A DNA stretch of 64,000 nucleotides from Tupaia tana. Its lineage: Eukaryota; Chordata; Mammalia; Scandentia; Tupaiidae. The position numbers and the translations under genes were made by a program. Shown piece after piece: positions 52,771-62,967 of the stretch (its first letter is position 1; the number at the start of each line of letters is the position of its first letter). Below the pieces are notes generated by a model. It did no database searches, was not told where the DNA came from, and worked only from the letters and a program-made list of their open reading frames with translations. Location: assembly GCA_026018925.1 (NCBI GenBank), contig JAKSZU010000212.1, positions 186,001 to 250,000 on the forward strand, in the 5' to 3' direction.

Positions 52771-53128
52771 ACACTAGCTTTGCTTGCTGGAGGCTGAATT
52801 ATGAGTAGAAAATCTTCATTTCGCCTGTGCCCTGAAATATCTAGTTCCCAGTATCCATGTGGAATCTTCTCAGAGAATGGCTCAACTCTCCTGCCACACT
52901 AGCTTTGCTTGCTGGAGGCTGAATTATGAGTAGAAAATCTTCATTTCGCCTGTGCCCTGAAATATCTAGTTCCCAGTATCCATGTGGAATCTTCTCAGAG
53001 AATGGCTCAACTCTCCTGCCACACTAGCTTTGCTTGCTGGAGGCTGAATTATGAGTAGAAAATCTTCATTTCGCCTGTGCCCTGAAATATCTAGTTCCCA
53101 GTATCCATGTGGAATCTTCTCAGAGAAT
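52771..53128 (+). repeat. 125 bp deletion-derived short units at the array edge
   Basis: Three short units start at 52771, 52896 and 53021 with an exact 125 bp period; the last is cut at 53128. Each fuses CTCAACTCTCCTGCC directly to ACACTAGCTTTGC, removing about 188 bp that contain the A-rich and purine-rich half. In the full monomer the junction sites read CTGCC and TACCACAC, which share CC. A microhomology deletion followed by tandem amplification explains the pattern. The array ends in CAGAGAAT at 53128 and unrelated sequence follows. Confidence 0.93.
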
Positions 53129-53320
53129 CTCCTCTCATTTCTTGATGCTTCGTCTTAACTAGAGTGTTTATCTAACTATTATTTCATACATCACTTTTAC
53201 TTGTGTTTTATTTTGTTTTAGGTACTTTTATGTGCTTATACTCAACTCCTAATGTAATAAACTGTAGTGGGAAATTTCAGTCTTTTTAAATTGATGTCGT
53301 TGTTAGAGTAGTATTGTTCT
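53129..53320. other. Unique sequence next to the array edge
   Basis: This is AT-rich sequence without recognisable repeat or coding content, the first non-satellite DNA after the array. I see nothing else in it. Confidence 0.5.
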
Positions 53321-53575
53321 TGGGACTAGCGGGGGCTGAGGGGTGTAATGGATATTACTATGTTGGACTCTCGCAGAGCCAACTGGGTTTCAAGGTCAAG
53401 AATGGCTGCTTTAAATTTATGCCAAATGATTGAGCACGTGTGCCCACGTCCTGATATGGGAATGGAGGAGAAGAGATTTTGAAATGTCCAGGCCCCCTGG
53501 GGGTTTATTTCTACCTCTGTCTTTTCCTCTCTGTGGCTAGTGCATGCCCCCATAGTAAAAATGCCCCTTAAAAGA
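53321..53575 (+). mobile_element. Old, diverged copy of the same SINE family
   Basis: The segment aligns by eye with the satellite-borne SINE along its length: GTGTAATGG near the head, TTGGACTCTCGCAGAG where the family has CTGGACTCCCACGTAG, GGGAATGGAGGAGAAG, CCCCCTGGGGGT, and CCTCTGTCTTTTCCTCTCTG. Many CpGs have become TG or CA, and GGTTCGCGTC is degraded to GGTTTCAAGGTC. It is therefore much older than the copies inside the array or was released from selection earlier. Confidence 0.85.
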
Positions 53576-54950
53576 ATTATAATGGTCTTAGGTATGCTGT
53601 TTACTTCATAAAAACGTAATGACCATTCTCTATTTAGAAATAGGTATTAGTCCCAACATAAAGAAAACTGTTTCAGTCACTTACTTTTTAAAATTTTTTT
53701 CAAAGAAAATCACAACGAACCAGACTATAGGTTTAGAATGATATAAAGGGACATCTGGGTATGTTAAAAATAAGTTCCCACTAACCCTCAGTATTCCCAT
53801 AATGTCTTCTCTCATGCTCCATGACCCTCACAGTATGTTAAAAAAAACTTCACTAAAATTAAATATCCTTTTACATGTAAATACTACCGACAATGATAGC
53901 ACTAATCTGTATCGCATCCAAGTCTTAACAGTCCTTCCTGGTAGTCGGGTGAGCTTTTTATTCTCGAACAGCCTTTGCCTGTAGTGTGGCCTTTCACTCC
54001 AGTACTTGCTTTCCTGCATATTATACTTTTCAAGTTCTTGGGGAAACACCTGCACTCCCTGTGTTTAAAATGGTGCTCACTGTTTCTTTGCTAAGTCGGA
54101 AGTTTTCTTTCCCAGTTTTTGAGTTGTGAGCTCTTCTACCTTTTAACTCTTTAAGATAAAGCCTTTTGGTGCTTAGGTATAACTTATCATAGATCAGCTC
54201 ATGTGTCAGTTTGTAATATTTGTCCTCATTTTGAAGCTGAGAGTATAAACTTCCTTTGATGTAGTTGGCATATGGGATTGTTTCTAAATTAGTAAATAAA
54301 TGAAGATGAGAAAGAGTTGACGTTTTTTTAAAACAGTTATTTCTTTCTGGGATTTATGGGGTGTTGTTGTTGTTGTCGTTGTTATAAATATTAGAAACCC
54401 CATGCTGTTTTAATGGATTTCTTTCCAAGTAGCAGTTCTACTCTGAGTGTGAGAGACGCAATAAAGAATGAAAAGAAGTGGAGCTCCAGAAGCTGTAGGG
54501 ACATACGAGTGTTTGAGGCTGATTCACCTTCCGATGATATTTATTATAGTTATATTTAAGTTCTAAGTATTAGAAGACTCGAAACATTGTCTTTTTAGAG
54601 TTTTACAATAAAATAGTAATAATTGTTCTTTAAAGTTTCAGTTTTTATTATATTTTAAAATGTTTTAAGGTATTATTAGAAGTCCTGTAACATTATTCTT
54701 TTATATTTTTTCAATAAAAAATTAATAATTGTTCTTAAAATATGCACTCCTATAACCTTTCATGTTAAGAGGGCTGTCATTTAAAATTGGCTCAGAAATG
54801 AAATATCACAATATATTTCAACATGTAAAGTATGACATAAAGTTAATCTTTCACACATAGATTTTTAAAATATGCCATTATAAACTTACACAATGCACAC
54901 ACAAACCAAGCTGAATAGTATATATGTATATATGTATATACATATTTTTT
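53576..54950. other. AT-rich intergenic sequence with small simple repeats
   Basis: I recognise no gene here. There is a short (GTT)n-like tract near 54361-54382 and an (AT/GT)-rich tract near 54918-54945. Several AATAAA hexamers occur (for example near 54461), but no associated coding sequence is visible. Two related AT-rich sentences, with TTACAATAAAATAGTAATAATTG near 54600-54626 and TCAATAAAAAATTAATAATTG near 54709-54730, suggest a local duplication. Confidence 0.45.
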
Positions 54951-55061
54951 CATTTAGGAGCCAGCATGTGTCGTGGTGATTAAAAGGCAATGAGCTCCTT
55001 GACCTGTGCTGCCCAAGAGCATGGCGCTCCTCGGTTCTTCCTGGGAGTCCACGGTGTGTAG

Positions 55062-55280
<219 letters not shown>

Positions 55281-55284
55281 TGGG

Positions 55285-56236
<952 letters not shown>

Positions 56237-56928
56237 GAAGTCTATAGTACAGGAAGTTAAAATCACTCTTGAAAGTATTAAAAGCAGACTAGATCATACA
56301 GAAAATAGAATCTCAGACGCAGAAGAGAAAATTGCTGGCCTAGAAAAATCCACCACGAAGACTGAGAAAATGGCACAATTTGAGAATAATAGGAGAAAAG
56401 TACTGGATACCATCAAACGTCCAAACATCCAGATAATTGGCATTCCGGAAGGTGAAGAGACCCATAAGGGCATTGATAGTCTATTCCATGAAATCCTGCA
56501 AGAAAACTTTCCAAACCTAGAGAGGCATTCAAAGATCCAGTCGCAAGAAATACAGAGGACCCCAAATAGAATCAACCCAAGAAGATCTTCTCCAAGACAC
56601 ATTACAGCCAGGTTGACCAAAACCACAGACCAAGACAAGCTACTAAGATTGGCAAGAGAAAAACATCAAGTTACCTACAAAGGACATCCCATCAGGCTAA
56701 CAGCAGATCTCTCCAGAAACAATGTGGGTGAGGAAAGAATGGGAAAATATATTCAAAGTGTTAAGAGGAAGGCAATTTCAGCCGAGAATATTGTACCCGG
56801 CAAGACTATTTTTCATGTGGGAAGAACAGACAAGAACATTCTCAGATAAACAAAACCTGAAGGAATTTACCAGCACCAGACCAGATCTCCAAGAAGTTCT
56901 CAAGGGTGTGTTATATCAGGAAAATTAA
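56237..56928 (+). pseudogene. L1-type ORF1 remnant (coiled coil, RRM and C-terminal domain), frameshifted
   Basis: Downstream of the RPL21 insertion the frame shows a heptad-like coiled-coil stretch (about 56250-56400). It is followed by an RRM-like start, RPNIQIIGIPEGEE (56418-56459), and the conserved ORF1 C-terminal wording RTPNRINPRRSSPRH and VTYKGHPIRLTADLS. Near 56715-56730 the frame shifts and the rest of the C-terminal domain (FQPRILYPAR, TRPDLQEVLKGVLYQ) continues in the +1 frame to the stop at 56926. In L1 elements ORF1p is the RNA-binding chaperone of the retrotransposition complex. This copy cannot make it, because of the RPL21 insertion and the frameshift. Confidence 0.88.
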
Positions 56929-57440
56929 ATACAGACACACGGAAAGAAGAGTTCAAAAATTAGGAAAGCGCCCAGCTTAATCATAGGGACAAGTCTGGAG
57001 TTGAATATTATATCCCAGAATTTAATAGGAAAAATGGAACCAGAACAGAAGATTAAGTACATGAAACTGATAGGTTCATGCACCTACCATTTGAACAAAA
57101 TCCTAACCTGTTTCCTGGCTTTAAGAAAAGTTCCTTGGCATTTCTATAATTTAAGTTAAAACTGATTTTCTTAATAGTACCATATGAACTTAACATTGAA
57201 AGTAGTTAGATTATGTAAGAAATTGTGTGATCAATACAATGTAGGTGGAAAGGGAGTGGAAGACAATTGTGGACACCAGAGACAGTAGAAGAGGGTGGGA
57301 AAGGACAGAGGGTCAGAAAGAGGGATAGAAAATTTTGGATAATAATATGCATGATTAAGTCACTATGCAGTATATTCTGGATGGGAAATCACGTTCTGTG
57401 TGCTATGATGATACTTAGGGAAAGAATGCAAATTAAGTTA
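56929..57440 (+). mobile_element. L1/HAL1-like 3' region, no ORF2
   Basis: Directly after ORF1 there is no endonuclease or reverse transcriptase coding sequence. Instead the region reads like an L1/HAL1 3' UTR: a G-rich ACCAGAGACAGTAGAAGAGG segment at about 57277, AATAATATGCATGATTAAG, ATTCTGGATGGGAAATCACG, and an A-rich end near 57437-57455. Absence of ORF2 fits a HAL1-type 'half-L1' or an internal deletion. I cannot separate these by eye. Confidence 0.6.
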
Positions 57441-57499
57441 CAAAAAAAAGAAAAGTTTCAGAAGAAAAAATCCATTCAATGACCACAGTTAGGATATAT

Positions 57500-57899
57500 A
57501 GCCCCAGCTAGGTGATACTTTATAGGATGCCTAAAGTTAGACTTGTGTTCATGGAAATGTATATATCAGCTGTGTTTGCTATGAATATATTTGGATTAAT
57601 TAGGATCTTTGGTAATTCAATAAAAATGGGGAGAAACAGTATAGAAAGTAAACATAGATACCAGAGACAGTGGGGAAGGAGAGTGGGAAATGTCAGAGTG
57701 TAAGAGGGAATCAACGATGGGGGGAAAAAAGCAAAACATACAAGAAATAAGAAATGGAAAATTATTTGACAATAACATGTATGTTGATGTGCTTGATTGA
57801 GACAATATAAAGTGTACTCTGGATGGAAAATCTCATTATATATGCTGTAATGATGTACAGTGAATGAACGTAAACAAACAAATTTAAATAAAAAAATAA
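57500..57899 (+). mobile_element. Second L1/HAL1-like 3' end, same orientation
   Basis: The segment repeats the order of the preceding 3' region: ACCAGAGACAGTGGGGAAGG (57660), an A-rich middle, ACAATAACATGTATGTTGATG, ACTCTGGATGGAAAATCTC, ATGCTGTAATGATGTACAGTG and an A-rich tail ending near 57899. It is diverged from the first copy but clearly related. It may be a separate 5'-truncated insertion or an internal tandem duplication of the 3' UTR. Confidence 0.6.
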
Positions 57900-58075
57900 T
57901 AAAAAAGGCAATGAACTATCATATGGCCAACTTGGTTCAAGTCCCGGCCATGGCAGCTTTCTCTCTCTCTCTTTATCTCTCTCTCTCTCTCTCATTTTCT
58001 CTCTTTTTCTCTCCTCTCTCTCAACAAATTAGAGTCAGATAACCATGATGATAATAAATGAACTGAAAAGAAAAA
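57900..58075 (+). mobile_element. tRNA-promoter-like SINE remnant with CT-rich tail
   Basis: It contains a very good pol III B box (GGTTCAAGTCCC at about 57933) preceded by tRNA-like sequence. A long (CT)n-type pyrimidine tract (57958-58022) and an A-rich end (58064-58078) follow. The head differs from the SINE family in the satellite, so this is either another tRNA-derived SINE family or a strongly rearranged copy. Confidence 0.55.
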
Positions 58076-58078
58076 AAA

Positions 58079-58918
58079 GTAACATTATTTAGTTTGATTT
58101 TTCCCCTTAACGAGATGTGTACTGTCCAGAGAGAGTGGAGTGTGAGGGGTGGATGTAAGAAAATATCTTTTGGGTTGATGTCCATACCACAATTTCATCT
58201 TCTACATACTCTTCTCAGGGTTGTTGGTATGCACACACATGTACACAACATATTTTTCAAGTAGCCAAGGCAGGGACTTGACTTGCATACTCTGCCTTTG
58301 GGCAATTCAGTCTTAACCTCCCCACCACCTGCTGTCCCCTAATTGAGTAAAATTGGGTCTTCTTGAATACTTGTAATACTATGTTTTACAAGTACTTTTG
58401 AAAATATTGTTGTGAATAGCTATAATATCCAAAGATTTTCTAAAATATCGGTTCTAACTCCCCAATAGTTACTTAGACACTAGGGAAGAGGAGTGACATT
58501 GTTTCCGTCCAATACAAATGTAAACTATAGACAAACTGTCATAGATTATCACTTTCCAGTTATCAAGTTCTCAGGTATAAAAATAAACGTTTCCCTGCAC
58601 CAGCAATGTGATTAACACATATTATTCATTTGATAAGTATTTGTTTTATGCATGAAACAACTGTTGAAAAAAAGAGTCTCATAATTCATTTATTTATGAA
58701 AATATAATCTCTAGATTATTTTAAACAGCTTTCCACAATGACCTCTGGACAGTCTTTTTATTTGTCAATTTACTTTCTTTCTGTATTTTTTTCTTTCTTA
58801 ATATAAAGCCCACGCACTCACCAGAGAGAAACTGAACAAGAGATACAGTGACTGTTAAGGCCAGCCCAGGGCAGGTGGAGGGATGGGCACACTGCAATTC
58901 ATTTTGGCTTTGGAATTT
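58079..58918. other. Intergenic sequence, no gene recognised
   Basis: This is mostly AT-rich unique-looking sequence. I see no convincing coding, RNA or transposon signature. Confidence 0.4.
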
Positions 58919-58920
58919 GG

Positions 58921-58956
<36 letters not shown>
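58919..58956 (+). repeat. (CA)n microsatellite
   Basis: About seventeen uninterrupted CA dinucleotides lie at about 58922-58955, flanked by GGG on the left and TGCACC on the right. This is a typical mammalian dinucleotide repeat. The long valine/cysteine run it would encode on the minus strand is an artefact. Confidence 0.97.
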
Positions 58957-58957
<1 letters not shown>

Positions 58958-60170
58958 CACCTGGAATGATTTTCAGACTCCCGGTCTGCGGCCAAAACTG
59001 AAGTAGTCCATTTGGGATCCAGCACTCTAATATATTCACGCCACGTGCTGGCCTCTTGGCTCTTAATAATATGTTATATTCTCTATATTAAGAATTTGTT
59101 ACTTATTCACCATGTTTCTTTCCATTGGTACTTATGGTGCAATGGATCAGAGAAAACACAAACTTCATTGGTATTTTAATAAGAAAAATAGGTGTAGTAA
59201 ATTAATGGACTGAAAAAGTTGATGTCCAAGGATTATGAAGTTTTCTGTAATTGAAATAAAGAGAAGATCGGAATTTATTTCTTTTTTGCATGGTAACCAG
59301 TGCCTGGCTTCAGGCACAGTCACTTCTAACTGAGCAGCCTGCTTATGATATATAGAGTTCCGGCCAGAGTGGAGATGCAAGACCAGCAGTCCTCCAGAGC
59401 AACCAGTGGGTTGACATCTTCGATCATGTGGCTTAAATCTGGCTTAAAGTGGGGTGTGCACTAGGGAGTATTACTTCCGGTGGTGGGTCTCTATGAATAA
59501 TTCTCAAGGTCCCTTTCAGTTTTAAGTGTAAGTGGGGTGTGCGGTGTCACAATTTTGTGCTAGAAATGGATCAAGTTAGTGTTCTAGAGCCGGTTTTGCT
59601 ATCTTTAGATATTATTTACAGTAAAACAACTAAAACAACAAAGCCCCTCCAACTAGTCCAGATGGGGCCTCACATAGTTGTAAATTTAGCCTGTCAGTCT
59701 GTCACAGAAAAGCCAGACAGACTGCGTTCACAGGGGCCTTGGTCTGTATTAATGAGCCAGGAGGGTCCTTTGTGCTTCAGACACCAGAGAGCAGTAGCCC
59801 AGCTCTAGTCACTTCAGAGGCTGACTGCAAGTCAGACATTGTCAAAAGTATGGCTCAGCAACTTCACGACCAGATGTTCTGAAAAAGGACAGGCTGCTGC
59901 TGACTCATGGGACGGTTAAAGTGGCCTCTGATATCAGTAAGCTCCTTGGTCCTCGCTCCCATTGAGCACTCTATTCACTGTGCTTCTAATTTTGATTTTT
60001 TGCTCTAATGTGCTCAGTTTTCTCACCCAATTTGTTTCCCACAGGATAAAAGCCTTTAAATATTAGATGTTAGTTGCTTCTGGACCTAGAGCCCAAGTAC
60101 ACCAGGCACAACCCATCATGGATGAACACCTCTAAGACAAGTGAGAAATAAACCAGAAGCAACTCCATCT
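58957..60170. other. Unassigned sequence upstream of the retroviral remnant
   Basis: I cannot place this stretch. An 89-codon open frame at 59539-59808 has no motif I recognise. Part of it may belong to the decayed retrovirus, since the env-like sequence begins a little further on, but no gag, protease or pol motif is visible. Confidence 0.35.
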
Positions 60171-60746
60171 TAAAGAAACACTTCCATCATAAACTCCTAG
60201 ATTCCTGTGACCAGAAACTTGGCTTCTCCTCTGTACATAAGAGTAAACACAGTAATTAACATTCCTATTGTCTTTAAACCCCACTCCTCTTAACTGCCCT
60301 ATTCATATTGGGATGATAATAAAAACAACTTAAACTAATAATCATTCTAAACTAAGGGGGTAAGATCCTCTTGGACATGAACAGCTTCTCTCAACTCCCT
60401 TTACCTTTTCAGCTTCCATGGAATCACTCTCCCTTTGCTTTTCAGCTTATGGTGCTAAGCCTCTTCCATTTTATGTTACTTTTTTCCCCAATAATTCAAG
60501 TTACAGATTCTCCTTAAGCCACAGAACAGCCACTTCCCTTCAGTTATGATGACCACACTCGTGATGCTTGAATCCTAACTTTCCTTTCTCTTACAGAATA
60601 TAATAATTCAATTTTAGCCACTGCACCTTCTGTTCACCCATCTAAGTTACTTTCAGTTTGCACAGCCTCAGCAAAATATTCCTGTAACGACATCTCCTCA
60701 CAGTCCGGTTTTCCAAACTGGAACCCCCTGTGTTTTTCCTAAATAC
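60171..60746 (+). pseudogene. Possible decayed retroviral env surface-region sequence
   Basis: The segment lies directly upstream of the recognisable transmembrane-subunit remnant and has a similar base composition. An open stretch at 60596-60742 follows a pyrimidine tract with AG (TTTCTCTTACAG), which could be chance. Multiple stops occur. I infer it is the remains of the env surface subunit from position only; no diagnostic motif was found. Confidence 0.3.
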
Positions 60747-61320
60747 ATGGTTTGTTATTTCTTAATTTTGCCTTCTCTTTGTTTGACAGCTTCCAACTTT
60801 AACGAATTAACTCTTAATGTCTCCACTGCCTTGTTTAAACAGGAACAAATTGACCAACTGGCTGATAGAGTCAACGCCTTAGAAGAAGCAGTTTTATATT
60901 TAGGACAAGAAATTCAAAATATTAAGGTCCGATTGACTACTGCCTGTCATGCTGATTACAAATGGATTTGTGTTACTCCTTTACCTTATAGTCACACACA
61001 ATTTACCTGAGAACAAATTCAATCTCACCTCAGAGGAGACTTCAACCACTCTCTCACCATAGACTTACAGAAATTACAGGCTTACATGACAAAAATTTCC
61101 AAATCCCATTTGGACTCCATAACACCCTCTCATGTGGCCAATGGTATCGTGTCCTCCTCAGTGCATTCATCAATTCCAAACACTCATTCTCTATGTTATT
61201 TTTTTCGGTCGGAGGTCTTTTGGGGCTTATCTTCCTATGTTTGTTTTGCTTTCCTATCATCATAAATTACATTCTGCCATATCATCAATACAAACTGAAA
61301 TTCACGTCTCCAAACTTTAA
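60747..61320 (+). pseudogene. Endogenous retrovirus env transmembrane-subunit remnant (class II, betaretrovirus-like)
   Basis: The frame from 60747 contains a leucine/isoleucine heptad region (about residues 28-62) followed by a CX7C motif (residues 67-75). This arrangement is typical of the retroviral transmembrane Env subunit after the fusion peptide. The frame stops at TGA 61008-61010. Related sequence then continues in the same frame, and a hydrophobic membrane-spanning stretch rich in F, L and I appears in another frame at about 61193-61270. At least one stop and one frameshift therefore disable it. No intact fusion peptide is visible at the start. The polypurine tract and LTR follow directly, as expected for env. 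Confidence 0.72.
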
Positions 61321-61323
61321 AAT

Positions 61324-61338
61324 AAAAAAAGGGGGAGA
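61324..61338 (+). other. Retroviral polypurine tract
   Basis: AAAAAAAGGGGGAGA lies immediately before the TG that opens the LTR. In retroviruses this tract primes plus-strand DNA synthesis and defines the LTR's 5' edge. Its intact state and exact position fix the LTR start at 61339. Confidence 0.88.
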
Positions 61339-62691
61339 TGGAGGAGTCCTACCCGGTAGGGCCCCAGGATCTGTTTTGAGCTCTTGACCTTTGACCACCG
61401 CTTTCGGTCGGTTCAGCACGTTGGCAAGGCCACTGCTGTATGCCCCCAACCTAGGAACAAAGCTTGCGTCCACTCAACATGTTTGGCTTGTTTTACGCTC
61501 CAGAGACTGTGATAGCCTTGCAGGGAAGCAACCCCTCCCTGACTCCCTGATATACTAATATAAAAGAATTACGTAGCTCTCTTATAAATCCTGAGTATAT
61601 GATAAGATTTCCAAAAAGTCCCCTGACCACTCCCTTTTCCTCTGACCACCTACTGTTAATTACAATGCTTCACTCTGGAACGGTCATAATAGAGGGTGTG
61701 CTAAAGTCACATCTAGGCAGAAATCTTCTTGACCTTTGGAAGGCCCTTCAAGATACATTTAGCATGAGCTTAAAAATAACCTTTTAGGCCGAAACTGGCC
61801 CAGGACACCCCCAACCTTATTGCAACTTTACAATAAAGCCAATTAGTGACCCGCGGGAGGGTCAGGAAACCTGAGACAGACTCCCTCATCTGCCTGTTTT
61901 AAGCTAAAATTGACATATGTTAAGTCAAATTAGTATAATCCAAATTAGCGTTAGTAACGTATATAGACTAAGTTAGTTTAAGGCTAGTTTTATGTGAATA
62001 CCCCTTGTTAAGGCTACAGGCCAAAGTTAACATATATTAGGCCAAATTAGCATATCCACCTTATGACAGGGACTTTAAGACATAGCAAAAGAATTCACTG
62101 ATAAACAGACAAACTATTCAGTAAATAAACAGAGGGAGGACAGATCTGGCTAACATCGACAGAATAAAGAAACCTGAAGGATCCAAGAAGCAGAATAACT
62201 ATCATGGCTGAAAGTTCTTATCTGGATCAGGCTAGCAACAGATAGCACCTAATTACAGTTTCTCCCTTGTGTGCTAACTATGAAAAACTGCTAATAAAAC
62301 AGCCTGTGTTGTCTCCTGAGCTACAAGACCCTCTCATCCGAAAAGGTCCTATCTGGTAATCAAGATTTAAGAAGAAAATGCACCAGACACGGACAATCCT
62401 TCATCCTGAGAACTCTGATTATACCTAATCAAACAAGACAGACATCATGTTTTATATTTCTTGTTTCCTGTACCTTGAATTCCCTGTTCCATAGAGTAAA
62501 TAATTTTCCCCTCACCCCTCCTAATCCTGTAAGACATCCCTCAATAAATACGTGTGTTTGATAGCCGCTAGCGCCGCGGTCTGTAGTTTTGCTTGGTAGC
62601 CGGCTGAAAATTATTGAGATTTAGCTGAATTTTATTCACCTGCCCCGCCTAGGACGAGTCAACCCATCTCCGCCGAGGTTGGACCCCGGCA
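61339..62691 (+). mobile_element. 3' LTR of the class II endogenous retrovirus
   Basis: The segment starts TGGAGGAGTCC after the polypurine tract and ends CCCCGGCA, giving the canonical TG...CA termini and a length of about 1353 bp. A poly(A) signal AATAAA sits at 62543-62548, followed by a G/T-containing stretch and a GC-rich end, as expected for the R-U5 part. The LTR is long for the class, so a nested insertion or internal duplication is possible: there are internally similar phrases such as TTAACATATATTAGGCC and TTGACATATGTTAAGTC. No 5' LTR is seen in the window. Confidence 0.82.
62543..62548 (+). promoter_or_regulatory. LTR polyadenylation signal
   Basis: AATAAA lies within CCCTCAATAAATACG, about 145 bp before the LTR end, in the usual place for a retroviral poly(A) signal. 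Confidence 0.7.
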
Positions 62692-62700
62692 CTACATCAA

Positions 62701-62712
62701 AATTTGGTTTTG
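62701..62712 (+). repeat. SINE target-site duplication, left copy
   Basis: AATTTGGTTTTG is repeated exactly at 62956-62967 on the other side of the SINE. Confidence 0.93.
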
Positions 62713-62955
62713 GGGAACCAGCAGTTAGCATAATGGCTATGTTGCTGGATTCCCACGTAGTCGACCGCGGTTCATGTCCCGGACCCACTGGTTAAAACTC
62801 ACACCGGGCACGTGTGCGTGGGTGCCCAAGATCCCGAGAGGAGAATAAAGGAGAAGGGGTTGCGGCGTGACCATCCCCCCTGGGGGTGATTTCTCGCTGT
62901 CTCTATATCTCCTTCGCGCCCCATATCAAAAAACCCTCTCCAAAAAAAAATTAAT
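62713..62955 (+). mobile_element. tRNA-derived SINE inserted in satellite 2, with clean target-site duplication
   Basis: It belongs to the same family as the satellite 1 copies, starting GGGAACCAGCAGTTAGC and ending in an A tail (about 62941-62955). It is flanked by exact 12 bp repeats AATTTGGTTTTG at 62701-62712 and 62956-62967. It lacks part of the CT-rich region: TCTCTCTGTCTGTCTGGCGAG is missing. Moderate CpG decay (GGTTCATGTCCCGG) indicates an age between the array copies and the relic at 53321. Confidence 0.95.
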
Positions 62956-62967
62956 AATTTGGTTTTG
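62956..62967 (+). repeat. SINE target-site duplication, right copy
   Basis: This is the exact match of 62701-62712. Joining the flanks restores a continuous satellite 2 monomer, which supports the boundaries. Confidence 0.93.

Larger units (their letters stand above)
1..53128 (+). repeat. Tandem satellite array, ~313 bp monomer (satellite 1)
   Basis: The stretch is an uninterrupted head-to-tail array. The phrase CTGAATTATGAGTAGAAAAT recurs every 311-315 bp (starts at 1, 314, 628, 939 and so on) up to 53128, where the sequence becomes unique. Allowing about 280 bp for each of fourteen SINE-bearing monomers, the length gives roughly 155 monomers. Each monomer has a mixed-composition half, then an A-rich stretch, then a purine-rich GAGACAGAGA-type stretch, then a conserved link ending in TTTGCTTGCTGGAGG. 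The unit length is usually not a multiple of three and stops break every frame, so it is non-coding. I do not recognise the family. It could be a pericentromeric or other heterochromatic satellite, or an expanded VNTR; placement on the chromosome is inference. The left edge lies outside the window. Confidence 0.97.

Noticed and set aside
1..53128. Direct repeats considered as a CRISPR array
   Set aside because: The repeats are 313 bp and contiguous with no unique spacers, there are no cas genes, and the context is mammalian.
1..53128. CENP-B box in satellite 1 (TTTCGCCTGTGCCCTGA)
   Set aside because: It shares only the TTCG core and lacks the required internal A and CGGG. I found no acceptable match in the SINE or satellite 2 either, so centromere identity cannot be claimed from this.
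58721..58960. Minus-strand frame starting with repeated valine/cysteine
   Set aside because: The start is the (CA)n microsatellite read as protein, and the rest has no recognisable content.
59539..59808. 89-codon open frame upstream of the retroviral remnant
   Set aside because: No motif, no codon pattern and no relation to a gene I recognise. The length is compatible with chance.
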